Positions 25,860 to 37,568 of a stretch of 64,000 nt of DNA are shown here, piece after piece. The notes under the pieces were generated by a model that saw only the letters and a program-made list of their open reading frames with translations, searched no databases and had not been told where the DNA came from. The stretch covers positions 62,001 through 126,000 of the forward strand of contig NZ_FONX01000007.1 in the NCBI RefSeq assembly GCF_900113035.1, written 5' to 3'. The DNA is from Paracidovorax wautersii. Its GTDB lineage: Bacteria > Pseudomonadota > Gammaproteobacteria > Burkholderiales > Burkholderiaceae_C. The position numbers and the translations under genes were made by a program. Position 1 is the stretch's first letter, and each line of letters starts with the position of its first letter.

Positions 25860-26852
25860 GTGTCCGAACTCCACAAATTCCTTTTCGATGGCCTGCCGGT
25901 GCGCGGCATGCTGGTGCGCCTGACCGATGCCTGGACCGAGATCCTCGCCCGCCGTGCCGGCAACACCGCCACGGGCGCCTATCCCGAACCGGTGCGCGAG
26001 CTGCTGGGCGAGATGGCCGCCGCCGCCGTGCTGATGCAGTCCAACATCAAGTTCAACGGCGCGCTGGTGCTGCAGGTCTTCGGCGATGGCCCGGTCAAGC
26101 TGGCCGTGGCCGAGGTGCAGTCCGACCTGAGCCTGCGCGCGACGGCCTCCGTCACGGGCGAGGTGCCGGCGACGGCGCGCCTCTCCGACATGGTGAACGT
26201 GGGCGGCGGCGGCCGCTGCGCCATCACGCTGGACCCCAAGGACCGCATGCCCGGCCAGCAGCCCTACCAGGGCGTGGTGCCGCTGCATGGCGACCACTAC
26301 GAGAAGCTGGACAAGCTCAGCGACGTGCTGCAGCACTACATGCTGCAGTCCGAGCAGCTCGACACCACCCTGGTGCTGGCGGCCGACGACAAGGTGGCGG
26401 CAGGCATCCTGATCCAGCGCATGCCCATCAAGGGCGAGGGCAACCTCGGCGGCGGCGAGCTGAGCCACAGCGAGAACGAGGACCAGATCGGCCGCAACGA
26501 GGACTACAACCGCATCGCCACGCTGACCGCCAGCCTGACGCGCGAGGAACTGCTCTCGCTGGACACGGACACCATCCTGCGCCGCCTGTTCTGGGAAGAG
26601 AAGCTGCTGCGCTTCGTGCCCCGCGAAGGCGAGGACGGTCCGCGCTTCGCCTGCACCTGCAGCCGCGAGCGCGTGAGCAACATGCTGCGCAGCCTGGGCG
26701 CGGAAGAGGCCGAAAGCATCCTGGCCGAGCGCGGCGAGATCGAGGTGGCCTGCGAGTTCTGCGGCCAGCAGTACCGCTACGACGCGGTGGATGCGGCGCA
26801 GATCTTCACCGGCGCCGTGAAGCTGCCGCCGGGCACGGACGCGGTGCAGTGA
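25860..26852 (+). CDS. hslO: Redox-regulated chaperone Hsp33
   Basis: Hsp33 is a cytosolic holdase switched on by oxidation and unfolding. The 330-residue protein starts at GTG 25860 behind AGGAAGG (VSELHKFLFDGLPVRG). Its core domain contains FNGALVLQVFGDGPVKLAVAEV and GQQPYQGVVPL. The C-terminal zinc switch has CxC at Cys265/267 and CxxC at Cys298/301, spaced as in the family. All four zinc ligands are present. A poly-T run follows the gene before the convergent hypothetical gene. Confidence 0.95.
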   Translation: MSELHKFLFDGLPVRGMLVRLTDAWTEILARRAGNTATGAYPEPVRELLGEMAAAAVLMQSNIKFNGALVLQVFGDGPVKLAVAEVQSDLSLRATASVTGEVPATARLSDMVNVGGGGRCAITLDPKDRMPGQQPYQGVVPLHGDHYEKLDKLSDVLQHYMLQSEQLDTTLVLAADDKVAAGILIQRMPIKGEGNLGGGELSHSENEDQIGRNEDYNRIATLTASLTREELLSLDTDTILRRLFWEEKLLRFVPREGEDGPRFACTCSRERVSNMLRSLGAEEAESILAERGEIEVACEFCGQQYRYDAVDAAQIFTGAVKLPPGTDAVQ

Positions 26853-26940
26853 TGCGGTGAGATAACGGGCTGCCGCTTTGCCGGCGGCCGGGTGCGCAGC
26901 CCGCGAGCCTCAGAACGTGAACACGTCGCAGCGTTTTTTT

Positions 26941-27543
26941 TCAGCGCGCGGCGATGAGCCGCTGGAACAGCTGGTGCTCGCATTCCGGGTCGCTGCACTT
27001 CTCGCAGCCCCAGCTGCGCATGCGGAGCGGTCGGTCGGCGGCGGATGCCGGCGCCTGCGTTTCGGCTGCGGCGGCCTTGGCCCGGCGCACGCCTGCGAGG
27101 GCCATCAGGGCGCTGCTTGCCTGCCGCACGCGGGCCTGCATGTCGCCATAGAGCACCTGGTAGGGAATCTGCGCCGCATGCAGCGCATCGCGCAGACGGG
27201 CGTGCAGGGCCTCGGCCGGAGCGTCCGGCACGGGGCCTTCCAGCCCGCCCAGCAAGGTCAGCTGGTAGGTCGCGGCATGGCGGCGGGCAGCGGCCTCGAT
27301 GGCGCCTGGGCCCGGGATGCGGGCCTCGCCTTGGCCAGCGGGGCCGGCCCGGGTGGCCTCATCGGATTCGGTGGGGAGAGCCGGGTCCAGCACCTGGGCC
27401 TGCAGCTCGGTGCGGCCCTGCAGCAGCCATTCGCGGCCGGCGGGCAGGTCGGCGCGCACGGCGGCATCCAGCGCATGCGCCAGTGCAGCGCTGTCGTCGG
27501 CGCGGTCGGCCAGGATGGCCACTTGGAAAACGGCGGTAGGCAA
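26941..27543 (-). CDS. Hypothetical protein with C-terminal Cys/His cluster
   Basis: I do not recognise this roughly 200-residue protein. No ATG fits. The best start is TTG at 27543, just before a regular-looking domain (PTAVFQVAILADRADDSAALAHAL); GTG further in is possible. The N-terminal part looks like an alpha/beta fold, the middle is Ala/Gly-rich with acidic residues, and the C-terminus ends WGCEKCSDPECEHQLFQRLIAAR. The CxxC-x4-CxH pattern could bind a metal. It lies downstream of ftsB on the same strand (109 nt gap) and is convergent with hslO. Codon use matches the surroundings. Confidence 0.55.
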   Translation of the reverse strand: MPTAVFQVAILADRADDSAALAHALDAAVRADLPAGREWLLQGRTELQAQVLDPALPTESDEATRAGPAGQGEARIPGPGAIEAAARRHAATYQLTLLGGLEGPVPDAPAEALHARLRDALHAAQIPYQVLYGDMQARVRQASSALMALAGVRRAKAAAAETQAPASAADRPLRMRSWGCEKCSDPECEHQLFQRLIAAR

Positions 27544-27652
27544 GAGGAATTCGCCTGAAGGTGACGGAACGGCGAGGGGCTGCGCGCGTGGGGAGAGGAA
27601 TACGGGGCGAAGGGTGCTGCCAGCCAGCGAGGTGGGCGGGCGGCGCGCGTTT

Positions 27653-27937
27653 CTAGCGCCGGTTGCCGGCGATCTGCACGTAGATCTCGTTGGGCTTGAC
27701 CATGCCCAATTCGCTGCGCGCCTTTTCCTCGACCATGTCCAGGCCGTCGCGCAGATCCTGCACTTCGGAGGCGAGCCGATCGTTGGCCAGGCGGGCCTGT
27801 TCGTTGGCGGCCTTCTGTGCGGCGATCTTTTCCTGCATTTCCTGCACATGGGCCAGGCTGCCGCGCCCGGTCCATAGCTGGGCGTGCACACCTGCCAGCA
27901 GCAGCAGCAGGACCAGAGGGACGATGCGGGGGGTCAT
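27653..27937 (-). CDS. ftsB: Cell division protein FtsB
   Basis: The 94-residue bitopic protein of the FtsQBL divisome complex begins at the ATG at 27937 (MTPRIVPLVLLLLLAGVHAQLW). One transmembrane helix is followed by a coiled coil (EMQEKIAAQKAANEQARLAN) and the conserved EKARSELGMVKPNEIYVQI. It lies 142 nt after eno on the same strand, the usual eno-ftsB neighbourhood. The length agrees with the family. Confidence 0.9.
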   Translation of the reverse strand: MTPRIVPLVLLLLLAGVHAQLWTGRGSLAHVQEMQEKIAAQKAANEQARLANDRLASEVQDLRDGLDMVEEKARSELGMVKPNEIYVQIAGNRR

Positions 27938-28079
27938 GGGGCCTGGTATGGGAATGCCGGGGGCGCGCTTCGCCGCACTGCAGCCCACCCGCCCCGGCAC
28001 GGGGCGTTGCGCCGGGCGCGGGGCCCGGCGGTGGGGTGGCTGCAAGCGGCGGCGCTCACGGCGGCAGCGCGGAGGCGGT

Positions 28080-29375
<1,296 letters not shown>

Positions 29376-29433
29376 TCAGGGAGAGTTTCAAAAACCGGGA
29401 TGGGCGGGGCCGATCTTCAATGCCTAATCGGCC

Positions 29434-29478
29434 GCCAGCGCTTGATTTGCTTGCGCAGTTTGCTATCGAAAAAGTAGC
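29434..29478. repeat. Interspersed hairpin repeat, copy 5
   Basis: CAGCGCTTGatttgCTTGCGCAG is followed by the arm GCTATcgaaaaagTAGC (29462-29478). It lies in the 121-nt gap between the DUF1330 gene and eno. The GCTAT/GTAGC pairing has one mismatch. Confidence 0.55.
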
Positions 29479-29487
29479 GTTTTCGGG

Positions 29488-29778
29488 TCAGACGCCCTCG
29501 ACGCAGACCATGCGCATGACGGCCGCGCCTTCGCGGGCCGCCTTGGCCTTCTGGTATTCGGGCGTGTTGTAGAAGCCTTTAGCTGCCTCGAACGAGGGGA
29601 ACTTCAGCACCACCATGCGGCCGGGGTTCCAGTCGCCTTCCAGCACTTCGACCTTGCCACCGCGGATGCACACCTCGGCACCATGCACCTGCATGGCATG
29701 CGTGCTCCGCTTCTTGTACTCCTCGTACTGCTCGGGATGGGTGACGTTGACGCTGGCGATGACGTATCCGCTGGGCAT
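29488..29778 (-). CDS. DUF1330 family protein
   Basis: The 96-residue protein is a dimeric alpha-beta-barrel (ferredoxin-like) fold of the DUF1330 family: GYVIASVNVTHPEQYEEYKK, GGKVEVLEGDWNPGRMVVLKFPSFEAAKGFY and a C-terminal MRMVCVEGV. No catalytic role is established for the family. It lies between kdsA (47 nt upstream) and eno on the same strand, an order I recall from other Burkholderiales. Confidence 0.85.
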   Translation of the reverse strand: MPSGYVIASVNVTHPEQYEEYKKRSTHAMQVHGAEVCIRGGKVEVLEGDWNPGRMVVLKFPSFEAAKGFYNTPEYQKAKAAREGAAVMRMVCVEGV

Positions 29779-29825
29779 GGTGCTTGTCTCTTGGTGGTTG
29801 ATGTGTGGTGGGGGCGGGGCAGTGA

Positions 29826-30683
29826 TCAGGCCTCGAAATCGTCTTCGAGGAAGCCGTTCTTCTTGGTGACCTCGTCGAGCGCCACCAGGGTTTCGAGCAG
29901 CGCCTTCATGCGGCCCAGGGGCACGGCGTTGGGGCCGTCGGACCAGGACTCGGCCGGGCAGGGGTGGGTCTCCATGAAGAGGCCCGACACGCCTGCGGCC
30001 ACGCCGGCACGGGCCAGCACCGGCACCATCTCGCGGGCACCGCCGCTGACGGCGCCCTGGCCGCCGGGCTTTTGCACCGAGTGGGTCACGTCGAACACCA
30101 CGGGCGCGCCGGACTTGCGCATCTCGGCCAGGCTCGCCATGTCGGCGACGAGGTTGTTGTAGCCGAAGCTCACGCCGCGCTCGCAGGCCAGGAAGCGGTC
30201 GGGCGACAGGCCAGCCTCTTCGGCGGCGGCACGGGCCTTGTCGATGACGTTCTTCATGTCCCAGGGCGCGAGGAACTGGCCCTTCTTGATGTTCACCGGC
30301 TTGCCCGACTGCGCCACGGCGCGGATGAAGTCGGTCTGGCGGCACAGGAAGGCGGGCGTCTGCAGCACATCGACCACGCTGGCCACCTCGGCGACCTGCG
30401 AGGCGTCGTGCACGTCGGTCAGGATGGGCAGCTGCAGCTGGCGGCGCACCTCGTCCAGGATCTTCAGGCCCGCCTCCATGCCCACACCGCGCTTGCTGGA
30501 GCCCGAGGAGCGGTTGGCCTTGTCGAACGAGCCCTTGTAGATCAGCGGGATGCCAAGCGGCGCGCAGATCTCCTTGAGCTGGCCGGCGACGTCCATCGAC
30601 ATCTGCAGGCCCTCGATGGAGCAGGTGCCTGCGATGAGGAAGAAGCGCTGGTCGAGGCCGACGTTGAAGCCGCACAGTTGCAT
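29826..30683 (-). CDS. kdsA: 3-deoxy-8-phosphooctulonate synthase KdsA
   Basis: A 285-residue TIM-barrel enzyme making Kdo-8-phosphate from arabinose-5-phosphate and PEP for LPS inner core. Signatures: [88 protein letters not shown] and [14 protein letters not shown]. The start ATG at 30683 is 26 nt after the pyrG stop, so the two are probably co-transcribed. Confidence 0.97.
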   Translation of the reverse strand: MQLCGFNVGLDQRFFLIAGTCSIEGLQMSMDVAGQLKEICAPLGIPLIYKGSFDKANRSSGSSKRGVGMEAGLKILDEVRRQLQLPILTDVHDASQVAEVASVVDVLQTPAFLCRQTDFIRAVAQSGKPVNIKKGQFLAPWDMKNVIDKARAAAEEAGLSPDRFLACERGVSFGYNNLVADMASLAEMRKSGAPVVFDVTHSVQKPGGQGAVSGGAREMVPVLARAGVAAGVSGLFMETHPCPAESWSDGPNAVPLGRMKALLETLVALDEVTKKNGFLEDDFEA

Positions 30684-30709
30684 GGCGTTGTCTCCGTGGT
30701 GTCTGCGGC

Positions 30710-32425
<1,716 letters not shown>

Positions 32426-32487
32426 TTATAGAGGCCGGCCCGACTGCGCTCGCCGCGGCCCGGCCCATGTCCCCCGGCACCGTCTGC

Positions 32488-32493
32488 TAAATT
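32488..32493 (+). promoter_or_regulatory. -10-like TAAATT before coaBC
   Basis: TAAATT ends nine bases before the coaBC ATG, with no Shine-Dalgarno between them. It is a candidate for a leaderless message; the -35 is not convincing. Confidence 0.3.
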
Positions 32494-32502
32494 GCGCCCC
32501 CT

Positions 32503-33723
32503 ATGAATGAGCTTGCTGGCAAACACATCGTCCTGGGCCTGAGCGGAGGCGTCGCCTGCTACAAGGCCGCCGAACTCACCCGGCTGCTGATCAAGGCCGG
32601 CGCCACGGTGCAGGTGGTGATGACCGAGGCCGCCGGCCAGTTCATCACCCCGGTGACCATGCAGGCCCTGAGCGGCCGCGCCGTCTATGGCTCGCAGTGG
32701 GACGCGCGCGAAGCCAACAACATGCCGCACATCAACCTGAGCCGCGAGGCCGACGCGATCCTCATCGCGCCGTGCAGCGCCGACTTCATCGCCCGCCTGG
32801 TGCAGGGCCGGGCCGACGAGCTGCTGAGCCTGCTCTGCCTGGCGCGCCCGGCCGATCGCGTGCCGCTGCTGCTGGCCCCCGCCATGAACCGCGAGATGTG
32901 GGCGCACCCGGCCACCCGGCGCAACCTGGCCCAGGTGGCGGCCGATGGCGCCGCCGTGCTGGGCGTGGGCAACGGCGAGCAGGCCTGCGGCGAGACCGGC
33001 GACGGCCGCATGCTGGAGCCGGCCGAGATCATGGAAGAGCTCGCCGCCTTCTTCACCCCCAAGCGCCTCGCAGGCCAGCGCGTGCTGGTCACGGCCGGGC
33101 CGACCTTCGAGGCCATCGACCCGGTGCGCGGCATCACCAACCGCTCCAGCGGCAAGATGGGCTTCGCCATCGCCCGTGCGGCCCGCCATGCGGGCGCCGA
33201 GGTCACGCTGGTGGCCGGCCCGGTGGATCTGCCCACCCCGCGCGGCGTGCGCCGCATCGCCGTGCAATCGGCGCAAGAAATGCTGCAGGCCGTGATCCCG
33301 CAAGCGCAGGGTGCTACCGTTTTCATAGCGACCGCCGCCGTGGCCGACTGGCGCCCGGCGCAGGCCGCCACGCAGAAGATCAAGAAGGACGGCTCGGGCG
33401 AGGTGCCCACGCTGGGCTTCGTCGAGAACGAAGACATCCTCGCCACGGTGGCGCAATCCGAGCGGGCGCGCTCGGGCGCGCTCTTCTGCGTGGGCTTCGC
33501 CGCCGAGAGCGAAGACCTCGTCGCCCATGCCAGCGCCAAGCGCGTGCGCAAGGGCGTGCCGCTGCTGGTCGGCAACATCGGCCCTGCCACCTTCGGGCAG
33601 GACGACAATGCCCTGGTGCTGTTCGATGCCCAGGGCCACCAGGACCTGGGGCGCGCCTCCAAGCACGAGCTGGCCGGCCGGCTCGTCGAAGAGATCGCCC
33701 GGCGCCTGCCAGCCGCGCGCTGA
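32503..33723 (+). CDS. coaBC: Bifunctional phosphopantothenoylcysteine decarboxylase / phosphopantothenate-cysteine ligase
   Basis: The 406-residue CoaBC performs two steps of coenzyme A synthesis. The N-terminal flavin-dependent decarboxylase has IVLGLSGGVACYKAAEL, the catalytic His in MPHINLSR, the APAMNREMW motif and the lid Cys in EQACGETGDGRML. The C-terminal CTP-dependent ligase has VLVTAGPTFEAIDPVRGITNRSSGKMG and ATAAVADWRP. The ATG at 32503 has no Shine-Dalgarno. An interspersed repeat arm (33313-33329) is embedded in frame where the protein reads QGATVFIATAAVADW. It is followed by dut. Confidence 0.96.
   Translation: MNELAGKHIVLGLSGGVACYKAAELTRLLIKAGATVQVVMTEAAGQFITPVTMQALSGRAVYGSQWDAREANNMPHINLSREADAILIAPCSADFIARLVQGRADELLSLLCLARPADRVPLLLAPAMNREMWAHPATRRNLAQVAADGAAVLGVGNGEQACGETGDGRMLEPAEIMEELAAFFTPKRLAGQRVLVTAGPTFEAIDPVRGITNRSSGKMGFAIARAARHAGAEVTLVAGPVDLPTPRGVRRIAVQSAQEMLQAVIPQAQGATVFIATAAVADWRPAQAATQKIKKDGSGEVPTLGFVENEDILATVAQSERARSGALFCVGFAAESEDLVAHASAKRVRKGVPLLVGNIGPATFGQDDNALVLFDAQGHQDLGRASKHELAGRLVEEIARRLPAAR
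33304..33329. repeat. Interspersed hairpin repeat, copy 6, inside coaBC
   Basis: GCGCAGG is followed by the 17-nt arm GCTAccgttttcaTAGC (33313-33329). It matches 3064-3089 at 22 of 26 positions. It encodes conserved CoaB residues (FIA), so it replaces rather than lengthens the reading frame. Confidence 0.5.
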
Positions 33724-33840
33724 CGGGGCCGCTTCCGCCGGCGTTTACCGCCGCCGCCCCTGCGCCTGCCGTGGGGCCTGCGGCGCTTGCCCGTTTTCCT
33801 TTTTCCTCACCTGGGCGGACCGATCGTCCGCCGCCTTTCC

Positions 33841-34290
33841 ATGAAGATCGACCTGAAGATTCTCGACCCCCGCATGGCAGAGCAGCTGCCTGCCTACGCC
33901 ACGCCCGGCAGCGCCGGCCTGGACCTGCGCGCCTGCCTGGATGCGCCCATCACCCTGGAGCCCAACGCCTGGCAGCTCGTGCCTACGGGCATCGCCATCC
34001 ACCTGCGCGATCCGGGCTACGCCGCGATGATCCTGCCGCGCTCGGGCCTGGGCCACAAGCACGGCATCGTGCTGGGCAACCTGGTCGGCCTGATCGACAG
34101 CGACTACCAGGGCCAGCTGATGGTGAGCGCCTGGAACCGCAGCGGCACCGCGTTCACGCTGCAGCCCATGGAGCGGCTGGCGCAGCTGGTGATCGTGCCG
34201 GTGGTGCAGGCACAGTTCAACGTGGTGGACGAATTCAGCGCCGCCTCGGAACGCGGGCAGGGCGGCTACGGCTCCACGGGCACGAACTAA
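33841..34290 (+). CDS. dut: dUTP diphosphatase
   Basis: A 149-residue homotrimeric dUTPase that removes dUTP and supplies dUMP. All five family motifs are present: [41 protein letters not shown] and the C-terminal [10 protein letters not shown] arm. The start ATG at 33841 follows coaBC by 117 nt, a frequent pairing. The stop codon TAA at 34288-34290 abuts a MITE-like element and forms its left target-site copy. Confidence 0.97.
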   Translation: MKIDLKILDPRMAEQLPAYATPGSAGLDLRACLDAPITLEPNAWQLVPTGIAIHLRDPGYAAMILPRSGLGHKHGIVLGNLVGLIDSDYQGQLMVSAWNRSGTAFTLQPMERLAQLVIVPVVQAQFNVVDEFSAASERGQGGYGSTGTN

Positions 34291-34570
34291 GAACGTGTTT
34301 ACGATCTCCCCGGGGGCGCGCAGCTACGTCGGCGGGATGGGATGCAAGGCGCGGTGCGCAGTGGATAGCACGGCTATCCACAAGCGCGGCAACGCCGCAG
34401 ACCGCCCGCCCACACCGCTGCCCTTCGGGTTGGAGCGAAATCGGGCCATGACAAAGAAGCTTTGACGCCCCGGCTGCTTGCATGGGCATGAGCCCATGCG
34501 GCGCACCCGAAGCATCCACTCATCCCGATTGCGCTCCAACGCGATCCCCTGCGAGATCGTTAACACGTTC
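34291..34570. mobile_element. 280-bp MITE-like element with 18-bp terminal inverted repeats and TAA duplication
   Basis: The left end GAACGTGTTTACGATCTC (34291-34308) and the right end GAGATCGTTAACACGTTC (34553-34570) are inverted copies with one mismatch in 18. TAA flanks both sides (34288-34290 and 34571-34573), like a 3-bp target duplication. Internal symmetry includes GTTGGAGCGaAATCGGG with its inverted copy CCCGATTGCGCTCCAAC, the hairpin GTGGATA/TATCCAC and CATGGGC/GCCCATG. There is no credible coding frame, so it would need a transposase in trans. TNA-type 3-bp duplications are known for some IS5-family groups; assignment to that family is a guess. Confidence 0.72.
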
Positions 34571-34703
34571 TAAGCGCCGTGTGTAGGAGGTCGCACTACG
34601 CGCAGACCGCCTGCCGGCCCGCACGGCGGCAAATGTGAGCAATGGTTCAATCGGTCAACGCACGGGCCCCATCGGCCATTGCTATGACAAAGGAGTTCAA
34701 ACC

Positions 34704-35213
34704 ATGCGTACCTCTTCCCGTCTGGCCACCCTGGCCGCTTCCGTGATCGCCGCCGGCACGCTGGCCGCCTGCGCGCAGCAGCCCATGTATTCGCAGTACC
34801 CGTCGCAGCCGCAGCCGGCCCCGGGCTACAGCACCTATCCGTCCGGCGCCAACAACCAGTACGGCACGGAATTCGGTACCGTGGCCAACATCGAGGTGCC
34901 CCAGGCCCGCAGCGGCGGCACCAGCGGCGCAGGCGCCCTGCTGGGTGCCGTGGTCGGCGGCGTGCTGGGCAACCAGGTGGGCGGCGGCATGGGCCGCGCC
35001 GCAGCCACGGCGGTGGGTGCCATCGGCGGCGGCTTCGCGGGCAATGCCATCGAAGGGCGCACCAACAACAACCAGGTGGCCGGCAACGGCAACTACCGCC
35101 TGATCATCAATCTGGACAACGGCGGCCAGCGCATCTTCGACGTGCCCTCGCCCGGCGATCTGCGCCCCGGCGACCGCGTCCGCATCAACGGCGGCCAGAT
35201 CTCGCGCATGTGA
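34704..35213 (+). CDS. Glycine-zipper outer-membrane lipoprotein, SlyB/PcP-like
   Basis: The 169-residue protein starts at ATG 34704 behind AAGGAG, with the signal peptide and lipobox LAAC (Cys about residue 22). A Gln/Pro/Tyr-rich segment precedes the glycine-zipper 2TM motif (GAGALLGAVVGGVLGNQVGGGMGRAAATAVGAI). The C-terminus is a small beta domain (YRLIINLDNGGQRIFDVPSPGDLRPGDRVRI), typical of SlyB/PcP. It is probably an outer-membrane stress lipoprotein. The 5' leader holds an 8-bp inverted repeat (AGCAATGG at 34638, CCATTGCT at 34676) just before the ribosome-binding site. It ends at a strong terminator. Confidence 0.87.
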   Translation: MRTSSRLATLAASVIAAGTLAACAQQPMYSQYPSQPQPAPGYSTYPSGANNQYGTEFGTVANIEVPQARSGGTSGAGALLGAVVGGVLGNQVGGGMGRAAATAVGAIGGGFAGNAIEGRTNNNQVAGNGNYRLIINLDNGGQRIFDVPSPGDLRPGDRVRINGGQISRM

Positions 35214-35262
35214 TTGCGCCAACGCACCGCCGGGCAGCGCGCCCGGCGGGCGCACACAGCAC

Positions 35263-35287
35263 AACGGGCCCCGCGGGGCCCGTTTTT
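35263..35287. terminator. Intrinsic terminator
   Basis: AACGGGCCCC (35263-35272), GC, GGGGCCCGTT (35275-35284), then Ts. It lies between the SlyB-like gene and the convergent FKBP gene. Confidence 0.9.
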
Positions 35288-35305
35288 CATGCGCGCTGCA
35301 AAGGC

Positions 35306-35830
35306 TCAGTGCAGCAGCCCGCCTTCGGGCGCCTGGGGCTGGATGCGGAAGAAGCCCGTGCCGGCCGTGCCGCGGCCGATCTCTTCCTCGGTCGCCTCGC
35401 GCACGCCTTCCACCTGCAGATGCAGGCGAAGGGCGATGCCCGCCAGCGGGTGGTTGCCGTCCAGCACCACGTGGTCGGGGTAGAGCTGGGCGACGGTGTA
35501 GAGCGCATCGCGGGGCGCATCGGCATTGCAGCCCGGGGGCAGGGCGGAGCCCTCGAAGGTCATGCCTTCTTCGATGTCGGCCGGAAAGAGGTTGCGCGGC
35601 TCCAGGAAGAGCAGCTTGTCCTGGTAGTCGCCGAAGGCTTCCTCGGGCTCCAGGTGCAGGTCGAGCTGGGTGCCGACCGAGTGGCCCTGCAGGGCTTCTT
35701 CCACCCGGGCCAGCAGGTCGTCTCCGCCGACCAGGAACTCCACGGGCTCATCGAGCACGTCCAGTTCCTCGCCCAGGGTGTCTTTCAGGATCCAGGTCAG
35801 AGCGACCACGCATTGAGAGGTGATTTCCAT
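35306..35830 (-). CDS. FKBP-type peptidyl-prolyl isomerase, SlyD-like
   Basis: The 174-residue protein has the SlyD layout: half of an FKBP domain (CVVALTWILKDTLGEELDVLDEPVEFLVGG, LLARVEEALQGHSVGTQLDLHLEPEEAFGDY), an insert-in-flap chaperone domain (residues about 75-125, YTVAQLYPDHVVLDGNHPLAGIALRLHLQV) and a short tail. The long His/Cys-rich metal-binding tail of E. coli SlyD is missing; only a terminal His remains. It probably assists protein folding in the cytosol. The start is the ATG at 35830. Confidence 0.88.
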   Translation of the reverse strand: MEITSQCVVALTWILKDTLGEELDVLDEPVEFLVGGDDLLARVEEALQGHSVGTQLDLHLEPEEAFGDYQDKLLFLEPRNLFPADIEEGMTFEGSALPPGCNADAPRDALYTVAQLYPDHVVLDGNHPLAGIALRLHLQVEGVREATEEEIGRGTAGTGFFRIQPQAPEGGLLH

Positions 35831-35978
35831 GGTGTGAGCAGCTTGCGCGGTTCGTGCCGCGACGGGAAAGATCGAAGGCCGCCGGTGCTCCGTTCTCACG
35901 AAGGCACTCGGGCGGCCGCTGGGCGCGATTTTCCCACGGCTGCGCGTGCCGCCAGGCGTGCCCCTTGCGGTATCCCCT

Positions 35979-37430
35979 TCAGAACGGGTAGTGGCGCGGC
36001 GCTGTCTGCATGGTGATCCAGCGCGTGTCGGTGAAGGCGTCGATGCCCGCCTGGCCGCCGAAATGGCCGTAGCCCGAGTGCTTTACGCCGCCGAAGGGCA
36101 TCTGTGCCTCGTCGTGCACGGTGGGGCCGTTGACGTGGCAGATGCCCGCCTCGATGCGGGCGGCCACGCGCCAGCCGCGCGCCGTGTCGCGGGTGTAGAC
36201 GGCCGAGGCCAGGCCGAACTCGTTGTCGTTGGCCATGGCGATGGCCTCTTCCTCGCCGCGCACGCGCACGATGGCCTTGACCGGGGCGAAGGTCTCTTCG
36301 CGGAAGATGGCCATGGCGGGCGTGACGCCGTCGATCAGCGTGGCCGGCATCAGCGTGTCGGTGGCCTTGCCGCCGCAGAGCAGCCGCGCGCCCTGGGCCA
36401 GGGCGTCGTCGATCAGGCGGTTGGCACGCTCCACGGTCGCCATGTCCACCACCGAGCCCAGCACCACCGGGCCCTGGCGCGGGTCGCCCAGCGGCAGCGC
36501 CTTGGCACGCGCCACCAGCTTGGCGAGGAAGTCATCGGCCACGGCCTCGTCCACGATGATGCGCTCGGTGGACATGCAGATCTGCCCCGAATTGGCGAAG
36601 GCGCCGAAGGTGCATCCGGCCACGGCGGCGTCGATGTCGGCATCGTCCAGCACCAGGAAGGGCGCCTTGCCGCCCAGCTCCAGCACGGCGGGCTTGAGGT
36701 ATTTGGCGCAGGTCTGGCCGATGATGCGGCCCACGCGCGTGGAGCCGGTGAAGTTCACGCGGCGCACGGCCGGGTGGGCCACCATGGCTTCCACGACGGC
36801 GCCGGCATCGTCGGGCGCATTGGTCACGAAATTGACCACGCCGGGCGGCAGGCCGCCTTCCTGCAGCGCCTCGATGATCAGGCCGTGGGTGGCGGGGCAC
36901 AGCTCGGAACCCTTGAGCACCACGGTGTTGCCGCAGGCCAGCGGCGTGGCGATGGCGCGCACGCCCAGGATCACGGGCGCATTCCAGGGCGCGATGCCCA
37001 GCACCACGCCGGCCGGCTGGCGCACGGCCATGGCGATGCTGCCCGGCACGTCGGAGGGGATGATCTGGCCGTTGATCTGCGTGGTCAGCGATGCGGCCTC
37101 CAGCAGCATGCTGGCTGCCAGGTGCACGTTGAAGCCGGCCCAGAGGCCCGAGGCGCCGGTCTCGGCGGCCATGGCGGCGGCGAAGGCCTCGGCCTTGGCT
37201 TCCAGCGCCTGCGATGCCTTCATCAGCATCTGGCGGCGTTCGGTGGGGCCCAGCGCGGCCCAGGCGGGGAAGGCCTTGTGCGCGGCCTCGACGGCGCGCA
37301 CCGCGTCTTCGGGCGTGGCCGCCGGGGCGCGGGTGGCCACCGAGCCGTCCAGCGGATTGCGGCGCTCGAAGGTGGCGCCGTTGCCGGCCTTTGCGGCTTC
37401 TCCGGCGATCAGCATGGTTTGTTCGATCAC
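35979..37430 (-). CDS. Aldehyde dehydrogenase, vanillin/salicylaldehyde dehydrogenase-like
   Basis: A 483-residue ALDH whose sequence pattern resembles aromatic aldehyde dehydrogenases: AGVVLGIAPWNAPVILGVRAIATPLACGNTVVLKGSE, NFTGSTRVGRIIG, the general-base Glu in LELGGKAPFLVLDDAD, the nucleophile Cys in NSGQICMSTERI, and EETFAPVKA. I start it at GTG 37430 because GAGGAG lies six bases before; the ATG at 37415 is an alternative. No aromatic-degradation genes are adjacent, so the natural aldehyde is unknown. It is divergent from the RoxA-like gene. Confidence 0.88.
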   Translation of the reverse strand: MIEQTMLIAGEAAKAGNGATFERRNPLDGSVATRAPAATPEDAVRAVEAAHKAFPAWAALGPTERRQMLMKASQALEAKAEAFAAAMAAETGASGLWAGFNVHLAASMLLEAASLTTQINGQIIPSDVPGSIAMAVRQPAGVVLGIAPWNAPVILGVRAIATPLACGNTVVLKGSELCPATHGLIIEALQEGGLPPGVVNFVTNAPDDAGAVVEAMVAHPAVRRVNFTGSTRVGRIIGQTCAKYLKPAVLELGGKAPFLVLDDADIDAAVAGCTFGAFANSGQICMSTERIIVDEAVADDFLAKLVARAKALPLGDPRQGPVVLGSVVDMATVERANRLIDDALAQGARLLCGGKATDTLMPATLIDGVTPAMAIFREETFAPVKAIVRVRGEEEAIAMANDNEFGLASAVYTRDTARGWRVAARIEAGICHVNGPTVHDEAQMPFGGVKHSGYGHFGGQAGIDAFTDTRWITMQTAPRHYPF

Positions 37431-37568
37431 GAATGTCTCCTCGGTCGGATGGGGAAATGCCCCGGGGCGCAGGCTGCCGCCTGGCGGGCCCGCCATCGTA
37501 GTGGGGCATGCCGCCTGCCGCATAGGACAATGCCGCACTGTTTCCCAGCTCATTTCCGGACCCGCTTC

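Noticed and set aside
35946-37568. Long plus-strand frame running through the antisense of the aldehyde dehydrogenase into the RoxA-like gene
   Set aside because: The part before 37569 has shadow composition. Family alignment of the RoxA-like protein begins at ATG 37569.
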